Assembly: GCA_001939145.1 (NCBI GenBank)
Contig: LSRX01000331.1
Coordinates: 533,696 to 597,695 of the forward strand
Direction: 5' to 3'
DNA from: Symbiodinium microadriaticum
Taxonomy: Eukaryota > Sar > Dinophyceae > Suessiales > Symbiodiniaceae
DNA: 64,000 nucleotides
The notes under the pieces are model-generated. The model had not been told where the DNA came from, made no database searches, and saw only the letters and a list, made by a program, of their open reading frames with translations. A program made the position numbers and the translations under genes. Shown piece after piece: positions 51,901-61,975 of this stretch (within the stretch, counting starts at the first letter, position 1; each line of letters opens with the position of its first letter).

Positions 51901-53417
51901 TGGCACCACCACTGGTTGCCCCCTGGGGCCTATACTGGACTCAACCCTTTGCGACCGGTTTGTGGAAGTGTTGCTTGTGTTAGGCACGGGTCCCCTGGGG
52001 AGAAGCATAGACAATGGAAAAAGGCAACACCAGATAGGGGGACAAGTTTTACACGTTGGGGAGGTACCCGTGCCGGTGTTGGTGGTGGTGCTGTGGTTGG
52101 GAGCTGGCGCCTTTGGGTTAAGAGGGTAGAGGTAAGCAAATGCACTAGGGGAAAACACAATGAGGCCCCTGCTCCCCTTGTGGTTGTGTAGTGGCTTAGG
52201 TGAGGTTTTGTGTCCCCTACTTGGTGCAACGACTTGAAAGGGCACTGTCGCAACAAGTCAACACGCAGAAAGTTGATCATCAGACATAGCTGCATGCATC
52301 CTACGGCGTCTGTGTGAGGTCCGGGCAGCGTTTTCGCTCCCCGGATCCTCGTGGAATTCGCCCCTCTGCCCTCTTCATTTCTTGTAGCGCTACGCCGCCG
52401 TCTGGCCAAGCGCCACATCTCATCTTCGGTTTCTGTGCCCGGCATGTCCCCGTCCGACAAGAGCTCTTGCTGGCCGCCAAAGTCCCATCCCCTCTGGTTG
52501 CTCCCCAAGTGGCAGTGGCTGTGGTGGGGACCCGGGTACCGTTGCTGCCGCGAAGTCCCCTGAATCCGTCCCCGCGTCGCGCACAAGCTGAATAGGGTGC
52601 CCCCATAGTCCCTGCGTCCACGTTTGCAGCTGGTTAAGCGCTTCGGCTGCCACCGGGACTTGGTCTCTCACTAAGGTGGGCATGAGCTGCGTCAGGAGTT
52701 GTTGTGCGCGAAGGACCATGTACGCGCTTGGCTCCTGTGGACTCGACGGTCCCGTTGCTGCTGCTTCAGTGCGGATACGTTTGGCTGTTGGCTCTTCCAG
52801 AGTCCCCTGCTGTTGCTGCTGGGGGTTCTTGGCTGCAGGCTGCTGAGGGTCCGCTGCCCCGAGTGCTGGCTCGGGGGGTGTGGGAGGTTGAGGCTGTGTG
52901 GACGCTGCTGCTTGTTGGTCCGCGAAGGGGTTGCGGCCCCCTGTCCATGCCACTTGATCCGCTTGCCCTGCTTCTATGAGAAGAGCTGTCTCAAGCATGG
53001 CCTCCTGGGTTTGGGTGCTGGGCTCGTTGAACAGCGGATGTGTGGCTGGGCGAGGTGATGGCCGGGGACGGCCCCGTCTGTGCTGTTTGTCCTGGCTTCG
53101 AGGTCACGGCTGCTGCTGCTGCCGTTGTTGCTGCTTCGGTGTTTGCCGGAGGCTCCTGACCGCTTGGCTGCGCAGGCTGCGGCTGGTGACTCCCCGCTGT
53201 CAGGGCTCGCGGACCACTGTCTGCTTTGGCATGTTCGGTGACGTGACCGGTGGGGTTGTTGTTGCGCCGCCGTGGTGGTGGTGGTGGGTGCCTTATATGT
53301 GCCTTGCGGGGGTCGTAGCTCCGGCTTGTTGCTTTGCCGGTTCTGGAGGTGCTGTTGGGCTTGCATGAGGGTGACGTTGTCCCCTTGTTTGTGTTGGCTG
53401 GTGCCTCTCTCTTCTTC

Positions 53418-53470
53418 AGCACAGTCAAGGGAAGACGTTCGGCCCTCCCCGCGCGCGGGCGCGCACTGTC
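53418..53470 (+). repeat. Duplicated GC-rich core, copy 1
   Basis: AGCACAGTCAAGG, then CGGCCCTCCCCGCGCGCG and GCGCGCACTG, matches 54111-54158 in order. Confidence 0.5.
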
Positions 53471-53495
53471 TCTCTCTCTCTCTCTCTGGCTTTGC
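53471..53495 (+). repeat. (CT)n tract 1
   Basis: Pure CT dinucleotides directly after the GC-rich core. Confidence 0.85.
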
Positions 53496-53799
53496 TTTGC
53501 TTTGCTTTGCTTGGGGGTTGGGACGTTGGCAGACCCAATGCCCCGCGCTCAAGGCGCTTGCCCATCCAACATATTGTCAGATGGAGAGTCTGTACGAGGG
53601 TGTCAAGGGGAGAGGGTGTTTGCTCGGTCATGTGTGCCGCCGTGGGGGCAGGTTCCCTCGAAAGTACCTATACAGCTAGCTGAACGACCAGCGGGTGCCC
53701 CACAGCAGTTCACATTTCCCCGGCACTCTACCAAGCCCGACCTTACCTGCCTGACCCTGCCTGTAACCCGAACCCAGCACTCACGACCTCGACCTTCCA

Positions 53800-53860
53800 C
53801 TCGCTCTCTCCCTCTCTCTCTCTCTCTCTTCTTCTTCTTCTTCTTCTTCTTCTTCTTCTC
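53800..53860 (+). repeat. (CT)n plus (CTT)n tract 2
   Basis: A CT dinucleotide run followed by about ten CTT units. Confidence 0.9.
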
Positions 53861-54073
53861 CCAAGCATAACTTCCCAAGCATAACTCTCTCTCGCTCTCT
53901 ACCGCAACGGCGGTCCACCCAGTCCACCTGCCATCGCACGCGAACTGCATGTTTCTCTCTTCTTCCATTGGGCATAAGGGGCGTCTGAAGCCCCCGGCCA
54001 CCAGGGCTCCCATTGTTTATGGGGTTTCGGGAGGACTGTGACACGCAGTACGACCAGGTTGTTCCACGTATCA

Positions 54074-54076
<3 letters not shown>

Positions 54077-54104
<28 letters not shown>

Positions 54105-54108
54105 TCTT
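54077..54108 (+). repeat. (CT)n tract 3
   Basis: Pure CT run, directly upstream of the second GC-rich core. Confidence 0.9.
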
Positions 54109-54110
54109 CT

Positions 54111-54158
54111 GCACAGCCAAAGAGGAGGCACGCCCCCTCCCGCGCGCGTGCGCGCACT
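54111..54158 (+). repeat. Duplicated GC-rich core, copy 2
   Basis: Partner of 53418-53470, about 690 bp downstream. The CT tract lies before this copy but after copy 1. Confidence 0.5.
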
Positions 54159-54435
54159 GGTCCTTGTCCTCTGTACGGTCTGGCTGAAGGATGAGGCCGG
54201 CGTACTGCACCATGGACCCCCAACCCTTGCACCCTGTACACTAGTGACCCCCGGCCTCGTCCCAGCTAGGGCTCTGACTTGGCCCGTGCACCCTTTCGCA
54301 GCTTATTGCCGCGTGTGCAACTCTGACAGCACTGGCTATCCCCCTCCGGCCAAGAACACAGCTCACACGACATGCACACTACATGAGCTCAACTATTCAA
54401 CCGGCCTGCTCTGGGGTTTTGCACTGTGCCCACAA

Positions 54436-54490
54436 CTCTCTCTCTCTCTCTCTCTTTCTCTCGCTCTCTCTCTCTCTCGCTCTCTCTCGG
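54436..54490 (+). repeat. (CT)n tract 4
   Basis: Interrupted CT array, the fourth within 1 kb on the same strand. Confidence 0.9.
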
Positions 54491-56591
54491 CTCCTCCGTG
54501 CGCACTTCACGATGCAACGTGAAATCTGAGGCTGGCACCCAACAGGAGCAGCATTTGAAGACAATGTCGGACCCTCGGGCTCTGCTGATGTGGCTACAAG
54601 AACAACTTAAAGCTTCTCGAGACATCTCGAGACCATGCAACAGTGCGCCGACTTGATCAGAGCGCTGGCATTTACAAGCGATTCTTCCAAGATGCTGAGC
54701 TTCACACAGGAGCCAAGCTGCCCGGGGCTAAGCTGCCGGGAGCTAGACTGGCTCCAAGAGCAGTCTCCTGAAAAAAAATGCTCACAAAATCCAAAGGCTG
54801 ATGCGACGGATTGCGACTGTGATCACGGCGCATCTGTTTCTACTGGCTACTCGCTTCGTTCCAGAATATCTGTTTTGAACCTCGCAAGTTCCTCCTCTTC
54901 CGCCGCCAAGGCGTCCAAGCGACCAGCTGCGGAGCAAATCGGGCGCAGCCTTTCAGGCAACGCATGTGCCTTCCGTTTCGAAATTGTGCAAAAGATCCGG
55001 CTCAAGGCCTGTTCCCAAGAGGGGTGCAGTCGGTCTCAAAGTCGTAGAAGGTATTTTTCACCTTGATCCGAAGGCTAAAAACAAGAAGATGCACAGAGAA
55101 GCCGAAGCTGCCAAGACTCGTCTCAGAGACAAGGCCCAGGCCTTGAGCGCCTGCGCCATGGACGATGACATACCTGGCATACCTGAAGGTCCAGGTTGAT
55201 GTCGTCGTAACAGTCATGTCAAGCCATGCCTCTATCGACCATGTCATCATCATCGTCCACCTGTTTGTCTGATTGGTTTTTTCATCTTCTGTCCGCAGCA
55301 AATGCAAAATCACTTCACGGCAATTGACTGGATCGGTGTCTAGCTCGGTGAACGGTCATGGGGTCTTGGCCTGGACTGGCAAAGAGTTGGAGCTGAGCGA
55401 GCGCAGCGTCCCAAGCCTGGCACTAAGGGACATTGACAGCGTACGACAGCACTAAGTCACCATCAACTCCCAACAATTAGCATCTTTGTGTCGTGTCTGG
55501 CAAGTCCAGTCCGGGAAGGTAAAGCCGGCATGCGATCGAGCCACTTGATCTGCGCTGGCTCACTCGGGAGAAACGGCTCGTCCTCCAAAACATCGGCACA
55601 GGGTTCGGTCGCGGGACGAGCGAGTGCGGCCATTGAGCCTCGGCATCCTCTGGAAGAGCTGCGTGACCACTGAGGCCTCACCACACTGCGGGCATCCACT
55701 TGTGCTTGCATGGACTCTACAACGTGCAAACGATGATGGCAGACGCCTCACAGTGAATGCAAAAACACGTGCGAAAAGCTGGCGCCTCGCGGTACTGCGC
55801 CAACTCCAACCGAGCCAATCTCCCGCTGGGAACCAACAGCTTTGCTCGCTGGCTCCGTTGCAGGTGCGGGAATCTCGGGCATGGTTCGTGCCTCCATCAA
55901 CAAGTGAACATCACAGACGACATGTCCGAGACTTTCTCGCACCTCTGATGATATCGGTGACATTGGCCCAGGGGGTGTCAAGTCGTTGAAGTTGCTGTAG
56001 CCATTCGAAGGTCCTACATGTGGAAAGACCCTATTAGCTTCTTGAATTTCTTGAATAATTGCGCATGCCTACAGGGAAGTGTTCTGCCTCCAGAATGGTC
56101 GTGGATGTACTGGGCAACAGCCTACGAGGCTGCAAGATGCATGGGACGCTTGATAAACGCTTCTTTGCAGCTCCCGCCTTGGCCTGCGCCTGCAAACGCA
56201 TCGCCTCACACGATGAACGAAGCGACATGCACCCTCAGAGCATCTACATGCAGCTGCACCCTGACAACACCTAAGGGGTGAAGCATCAAAAACACTACTT
56301 TAAAAGATCACGAAAAACTTTTCCTACTTACATATGCGCAAAATAGAGAGGAGGCAGGGTAAACTTATTCCAAGTGGATGTTTTGCCCACTGTTTGCTTC
56401 CGGAATCCCGGCAGTGCATGGGGTAAAACATGTTGTTTGTCCAACAGAACCCGCTAGTACTCGGGGGTAAATAAATCCTTCTGGCCGTGCGTGAGAATCT
56501 TGGCTCCGTGCCTGAAAAGCGCCAACACTTGGGGGAGACGGAAATCATTCCGGCCAGCCCGGGAGTGTTTCTTTCTTTTGGCTGGCATACA
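54491..56591. other. No gene recognised
   Basis: Short + frames (54635-55066, 55624-55989) are Ser/Ala-rich without motifs. Confidence 0.3.
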
Positions 56592-56810
56592 TTTCTTAAA
56601 CGGGCCGCCTCATCTGGTGATTCCGGATCATCATGTATCTTAAACACGCCCTATCATTTGGCGATTCCGGATCACCATATATCTGAAGCATGCCCCGTAA
56701 TTTGGCGATTCTGATTCTTCCTTTGTCTTACTTAAACCCCCTTCTTTGGCGATACCGGTTCATCGTATATCTTAAACACGCCCCTTGATTTGGTGAGTCC
56801 GGTTCATAAG
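56592..56810 (+). repeat. 43-44-bp tandem array, five copies
   Basis: Units begin at about 56592, 56636, 56680, 56724 and 56767. The consensus is roughly TATCTTAAACACGCCC, then ATTTGGCGATTCCGG, then ATCATCA. Divergence is moderate, so the array is old. Confidence 0.7.
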
Positions 56811-57182
56811 CTTCATGGCATGCCATGCTTTGAAGCATGGGATTTTGCTTTGCATCGAGTATTTTTGGGCTTTGATTTGCGCAAGCTACTGGAGGATTGC
56901 AATTCCCAGGCTTTTGTGTTGCGGGAAGCTATTGGTGAACTGAAATTTGTCAAGTTTCGCTCTGCATCAAGTTGTTTGGGAATTCTAATTTGCAAGGCAC
57001 CGATTTGCGCCAAGCTGTTGGGGGATTACAACTCCGAGGCCTTTGTCTTGCATTATGTTATTAAGGTATTTCCGATTCGCAGGATCTCGATTTGCGCAAC
57101 GCTATTGGGGAATTACAAAGTTCCTTTTCTATTTAGTCTTTCTTCATGGTGTTCGTTCTTGGTTTCTTTCTTTATTTATTGA
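56790..57182 (+). other. Open frame with internal leucine-rich repeats
   Basis: Within the frame, F-D-L-R-K-L-L-E-D-C-N-S-Q-A-F-V-L (from about 56870), A-P-I-C-A-K-L-L-G-D-Y-N-S-E-A-F-V-L (from about 56998) and I-S-I-C-A-T-L-L-G-N-Y-K (from about 57088) are related repeats. The DNA repeats too (GATTTGCGC...AAGCT..TGG.GGATT). The repeat may be translated or may be a minisatellite. No known protein family is recognised. Confidence 0.3.
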
Positions 57183-59033
57183 TTTCCTTCTGTCATTATT
57201 TATTTCTTCCTTTCTTTCTGTCCTCCTGTCTAGACTTCGCTTGGAATAGTTTTTATCCCTGGGGCAGGTGTCTGTGTGCTTCGTGTTGCTTCGTTGTCTG
57301 TTGCTTTCTGTTTTGCTTATGAAATAGGAATAGTTTTGCTGATCCCTTGAATCCTGCATACATCTGCTTGATCGCTGAAAACAGTTGTTTTAGTTTTAAC
57401 CCCTATCCCCTGCGTTGACTAATCCTTCCTGGCATCATGTGCTGGCTGCAGGCTACATTCCTTGTGCTGCTGCATCTTCCTGCACATGTTGGATCTCTGA
57501 GGCTCTGCAGAATTGAATCTTGAAAGCTTCGTAGCATGACCCCCACGCCCTGTCAGGAAGCACGAGCTGCGTGGGAGCCATCTTTGATTCGTCCTCCTTC
57601 GTCGTTTCTTTGCCCTTCGTTCGGACCGATGTACGAGCCTTGAGCCGTGAGCATACCTCCTGAAGGTGCTGCACACAAGGGTGGCAAAGTCGGAGATCAC
57701 TGCTTTTCGCAGGCATGAAGTAGCCAGAGCCGGAGCCGCTCACGCAGGCCTGAGCCACATGTGCCTGTGCGGCTGAGTTCATCTGCTGCATCGCCTGCGC
57801 TGCCTGGGTCGCACCAGCATGCATCGCCTCACCAAATCGAAGGTCCTCTCTGAGCTTTTAACCACTTGTTGAGTCACTGGTGGTGTCTCCTTCATCACCT
57901 TCGTGGAGGCTGGGGTATTGACAGCAACTATGAGAACCTGCCAGGAAAAGCTCACATGATGCTAAGGCTGATGCCGACGGTTTGTCAGGAGCTTGAGGAG
58001 GAGTGATAGCTGTAGGCGAGCCCGGTATGCACATGGTCGGATAGTCACCCGTAGTCACCTGGGCGCTTTAATTTTGGTGTTCTGAATGAAGCAGCGACAG
58101 CAGTACATCGGGCAGCCTGAACTGCAGCACTTCCAAACCTTTGGCAGTCCAAGCGGCAAGTGACGGAACAAAGAAGACGGGAGTGCCGCAGGCCATCAGG
58201 TTGGACTGGCAGGCGTTTCGCAAGGATATTGCAGGATATTGCCGCTGTGCGTGCCGCAGCTGACTAAGATGGTTCATTCAAGCCAAGCTCCTGATACAGA
58301 GGCTGGTTCTGGCCCGGCTTCTGTTGTCCATCGGCCTGATCAAGCGCATGCTGATGGTGTCAGATCAAGGGCTACATGTGGAAGTTCCCTGGAGAAGTAG
58401 AGAACGGTCAGCCCAAGATGCGATCCACGTGTGTCAGAACAACCCGCAAAGTCAGCCATGCTGCGCATGCGTGCAGCAGCTACGACGCTCTGCCCAACAT
58501 TCCGATCCTGTGGTGATCTCGTGTAAGCCTTCTATGCGAAAGCTTTTGTGACCTATGCAAACGAGAATCAACGAGTATATAAGTTGCATTTGCCTTGTGC
58601 TCGTCCGCATGTGACCGCACAGGAGGCTGCGGCCGTCCAGCTTGAGATCGCCCCCTGTCAGCTTCCAGGAAATCGTGGCTCAATGAAAACATCGGCACAG
58701 AGAACAAGGAGCAGAGATAAAAAGAGGGACATTTTTTGGATACTCTCCATCACTCTATATACAGTAGCGAGTTTACAGAGAGGTACAACGGAGACGCAGA
58801 GAGACAGGCACTGAGGGCTAGGGCTGAGTGCAAGAGAGCCAATGAGAGACAGAGAAAGATTGGCATTTCCAGAGCGACAGGGAGACAAGTGATATCTGAT
58901 GTCAGACATCGGGTGCTCCTCTCGATCTCCATCTCGAGGAGCTCGAGCTGCTCGAGCTGGATAGCCCTTTCTCTTTGGTCGGCTGCAGAGAAGCCCGGCA
59001 CGATCCTCAACCTGGGCCGTGTTGTTTCACTAG
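57183..59033. other. No gene recognised
   Basis: A - strand frame at 57824-57453 (123 codons, Ala/Gln-rich N-terminus, then C-H-P-C) could be an exon but has no clear domain. A T-rich tract with TTTC/TTTA repetition lies at 57155-57235. Confidence 0.3.
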
Positions 59034-59160
59034 GTGAATCTTAGGGACGCAGAAGTATCGACTCGATGGCAGGCATTTTGTCAGTTTTGTGGCATGAGAG
59101 CCTGTCGCCCGGCAGCGGAAACGCTCAAGCAGCACGTCTTCTTGAAGCACAAATCATGTG
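59034..59160 (+). CDS. Possible C2H2 zinc-finger exon
   Basis: The + frame reads F-C-Q-F-C-G-M-R-A-C, then L-K-Q-H-V-F-L-K-H, giving C-x2-C-x14-H-x4-H at about 59079-59150. Spacing is slightly longer than the classical C2H2 finger but acceptable. It is the same kind of module as the first finger of LINE ORF1. It is a single finger with no defined exon limits. It lies next to the CCCH gene on the other strand. Confidence 0.3.
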
Positions 59161-59185
59161 ACATGCTGCAGACCGTAAAGATAAA

Positions 59186-59587
59186 TCACGAGCCAAGACT
59201 CTCCTCCCTGTTGTGGGCATATGTGCAGGTGGGGTCCTGACATTGAGCCCAAATTTGATCTTTCCAACTGTGATACCACTGTAAGCGGTCCTCACAGCGT
59301 CCAGTTTGGATCATTTGCTTGCAGATTTTGGTGCGAGCAAGGTCTGGCAGGCCTTGCAACTCACCTTGTTCAGGCAGCAAGCAGCAGATGGAGACGGCTC
59401 TACATCCATCCATGTTTGCCGAAAAGTCGCTCTGGTCATGAGCGAACCGACATTGAGCCCCTCTCCTGACGTCGATTTTGCTGCATCAACCAGCGACGAC
59501 CAATTCCCGGTCACTTGGCAGTCCAATGCCGGCGAGGCGCTGACAGCTGCCCATCAAGTGGAACTTGCACATCCTTGGTTCAGTTCT
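59186..59587 (-). CDS. Two-finger CCCH zinc-finger gene fragment
   Basis: On the - strand, 59587-59541 encodes R-T-E-P-R-M-C-K-F-H-L-M-G-S-C. Skipping 59540-59466 (75 nt, GC donor, AG acceptor) joins it to R-G-A-Q-C-R-F-A-H, completing a C-x7-C-x5-C-x3-H finger. The exon continues to 59291 with R-T-K-I-C-K-Q-M-I-Q-T-G-R-C. Skipping 59290-59237 (54 nt, GA donor, AG acceptor) joins it to D-P-T-C-T-Y-A-H, a second finger (C-x8-C-x4-C-x3-H). Paired CCCH fingers of this type (tristetraprolin-like) bind RNA. Both introns fall between the second and third Cys positions. The linker between the fingers (about 59420-59345) is long and may hide another intron. Exons upstream and downstream are not defined. 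Confidence 0.6.
59237..59290 (-). other. Inferred intron 2 of CCCH gene
   Basis: 54 nt, GA...AG. The junction sequence GAG/GACC at the donor side recurs as CAG/GACC at the acceptor side, so the exact cut is ambiguous by a few bases. Confidence 0.5.
59466..59540 (-). other. Inferred intron 1 of CCCH gene
   Basis: 75 nt, GC...AG. TGTCAG at the donor side recurs as CGTCAG at the acceptor side. Removing it restores the finger frame. Confidence 0.55.
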
Positions 59588-59931
59588 CACGCAGTGGCTC
59601 AAGTGTCTGCAACATTTCTTACGGACGGGGTCTGAGTCTGCCAATCTCAGCTTCAGCAAACTCAAGATATGGCACATGTAGCTTCTGAGCGTCTTCGTCT
59701 TTTGAAAAACCTGAACAGGGCAACATGCCCTCACATGCTTGCCTGCATACGTCCATACGGCAGGTGGGTGGATGATGCAAACCTGCTTGAGCATGTGCCT
59801 GCATGCATGTGCCTGCCCATGGCCCGAGGTGCCAGGACACAAACATGCAGCAACGAAGTTGCAGAGGTCACATGGAAGGGATTGCAAACATGAGTTCTTG
59901 CAGCTCATTCAGCTGCACCTGTGGGAAGGCA
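59588..59931. other. Upstream of CCCH gene, unassigned
   Basis: A - strand frame continues open to 59908 but shows no motif beyond the first finger. It may hold an exon or an intron. Confidence 0.3.
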
Positions 59932-60331
59932 GGTAGGTAGGTAGGTAGGTAGGTAGGTAGGTAGGTAAGTAGGTAGGTAGGTAGGTAGGTCGGTCGGTCG
60001 GTCGGTCGGTTGGTCGGTCGGTCGGTAGGTAGGTAGGTAGGTAGGTAGCTAGGTAGGTAGGTAGGCAGGTAGGCAGGGAGGCAGGAAGGCAGGTAGGTAG
60101 GTAGGCAGCTAGGCAGGTAGGCAGGCATAGGTGTAGGCATAGGCGTAGGCGTCGGTGTGGGTGTAGGTGTGGGTGTGGGTGTGGGTGTGGGTGTGGGTGT
60201 GGGTGTGGGTGTCGGTCTAGCTCTAGGTCTAGGTCTAGGTCTCGGTCGGTAGGTAGCTAGGTAGGTAGGTAGGTAGGCAGGTAGGCAGGGAGGAAGGCAG
60301 GTAGGTAGGTAGGCAGGGTAGGCAGGTAGGT

Positions 60332-60362
<31 letters not shown>

Positions 60363-60372
60363 TAGGTAGGCG
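59932..60372 (+). repeat. GGTA/GGTC/GTGTGG composite satellite
   Basis: Ordered blocks of (GGTA)n, (CGGT)n, (GGTA)n, (GGCA)n variants, (GTGTGG)n at about 60155-60210, (GGTCTA)n, then (GGTA)n and (GGCA)n again. The - strand frame over it (Y-L-P-T and P-T-P-T runs) is repeat-encoded. Confidence 0.9.
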
Positions 60373-61696
60373 GTCGGAGCCAGAGAAGAGGCTGCCAAGC
60401 AGGCTGAGTAGTTGAATATCTGAACATAGTCATTGGACGGGTAAGCGGGTAAACGACGCAAGGGAGACACAACGACTCTGGAAGAGCTGCCACAGCTGTG
60501 GAAGGTCTACACCGTCCAAGTCAGGTTCAGACGGTGCGTTGTTGCAGATGCACCCCATTTCTGCTTTGATTCTGTTAGCTGGCAATGACTCATGCAAGAA
60601 CGTGCGCATCATGCGCGATGCCTTCGGGCTATGCGTGCTTCCATCTTTACGTCCGACGATACGATTCCGCGAATTGCGTGGCTAGCTCAAACTCTCGGAT
60701 TGGTTTGTCTCATCATCCATGCTTCCCCGAGCGGCTGCATTTCGTAAGTGGCTGAATTTTCTGAAAAGCCGCTAGCACATTACACCACCACCTGTGTTGT
60801 AAAGACAAGCCGAACATCTTCAAACATCTCCAGTCTCCAAGATTCTCCAAGCACAGGAGAAAAATGAAATAGCAGTTGGGATGAGGCCTGGCCTGTGTTC
60901 TCTCTGCACGTCGATCTTCGTCTGCTTGCCCTCGTCGACCTCGCCTTCTTCCGGCAGCATGCTCCATGGCGCAGGCCGGCGACGCAGGCCGACAGGCCGC
61001 CGCCTCGCCTCTCGCCTTTCCTTCAAGAGGAGCCCTTTTTGCAATTGGCCTCTGCGGACCTGTATCTCTGAAGCGAGGGGCATTCGCTGGAAAGTGTTGT
61101 AGGGGCTCCAAACGAAATTGGGTAGGGTCCTGGCTTGAAAGCTTCCTGCCATGACAAAGGCCAAATCAAGCTAATATGCCATGTTTTGAACCAAGCGCGA
61201 GTGCGGTTGCATGTGGCTGACACGAACACGAGGAGCGGGACTGAACACCAGCGAGTACTGAAGCAAGTCTGCCTTCTTACATCTCTGCTCACGCCGCTAA
61301 ACGAAGCATGTGTGGTCGCCGGATCGCATCTCCCTCAGCCCACCTTAGCCTTGTCACTGCCGTCGCTTGCTTTGAGCCTGTCATGTCTCGCACCCATCAA
61401 AATCTGGCAATGACCTTGTCCCCTCCAATCACTGCCAGGGGAACAGGGGCTTCAGCGACGAAAGCCATGGCTCCAATGATGCTTCTGGAGTTTTCAGCGT
61501 CAGGCTTTGACCTGACTTCAAGCGTGCACCCCGAGTCAGCGATCACTGAACAGGCTCGGAAGCATCACCTCCGACCAAGATCAGAGAAAAGCCATCCTCC
61601 TGAACCTGCAGCTGCACATTCCAAGAGAATATTCCTCCCGTTGCAGCATGTACAGACATCGTCAGCCGCGATGAATTCCGATGTTCTCTGCGAAAG
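60373..61696. other. No gene recognised
   Basis: Short - strand frames (61164-60820, 61292-61023) and a + frame (61308-61820) have no motif. Part of 61650-61400 on the - strand may continue the PH-like exon below. Confidence 0.3.
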
Positions 61697-61975
61697 CTAC
61701 ATCGCGGCGAAACGCGCAGAACTTCGCAGGTCTTCGGGGCCGGCCTCCAGCTTTTCCACCTCGTTCAAGGTCAAGCGACCTCGTGGCTCCGACTTCTCAT
61801 CGGCCTCTGCGGTGAAGTAGTCTAACCTGTCCTTCCAGAGTGGTCGCTGCATTGAACCCGACGAGTGCAAGAGGTCCTTGAACAATACGAAAAAGCGGGA
61901 CTCGATCCCCTTCTTCTTCTGCACGCCCAAGGTCCTGGAGAGCAGGCTGCAGCAAAGAAAGGTGCAGTGGCGCAA
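61697..61975 (-). CDS. Possible PH-domain exon
   Basis: The - strand frame reads K-K-K-G-I-E-S-R-F-F-V-L-F-K-D, then R-L-D-Y-F-T-A-E-A-D-E-K-S, then R-G-R-L-T-L-N-E-V-E-K-L-E. Basic residues, R-F-F-V-L, a second strand with L-x-Y-F and a G-x-L-x-L strand are the first three strands of a pleckstrin-homology domain, which binds phosphoinositides or proteins at membranes. The conserved Trp of the final helix is not in this exon. About 15 residues between strands 1 and 2 look inserted. The frame ends at 61697. Confidence 0.4.
   Translation of the reverse strand: MRHCTFLCCSLLSRTLGVQKKKGIESRFFVLFKDLLHSSGSMQRPLWKDRLDYFTAEADEKSEPRGRLTLNEVEKLEAGPEDLRSSARFAAM

Larger units (their letters stand above)
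52420..53552 (-). other. Gln/Pro/Ala-rich open frames, function unknown
   Basis: Two - strand frames (52998-52420, 192 codons, and 53552-52974, 192 codons) are rich in Gln, Pro, Ala and Ser, with a Q-Q-Q-Q-Q run and T-T-T-T-T-A-A-Q-Q-Q-Q. Positions 52800-52600 give an ordinary helical segment (R-A-Q-Q-L-L-T-Q-L-M). Low-complexity N-terminal regions like this occur in retroelement first ORFs and in host proteins alike. No zinc knuckle or RT is found nearby. Confidence 0.25.

Noticed and set aside
56592-56810. CRISPR-like repeat array
   Set aside because: Units are contiguous and diverged without unique spacers, in a eukaryotic context; this is a minisatellite.
59868-60470. 200-codon - frame with Y-L-P and P-T repeats
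   Set aside because: Encoded entirely by the tetranucleotide satellite.
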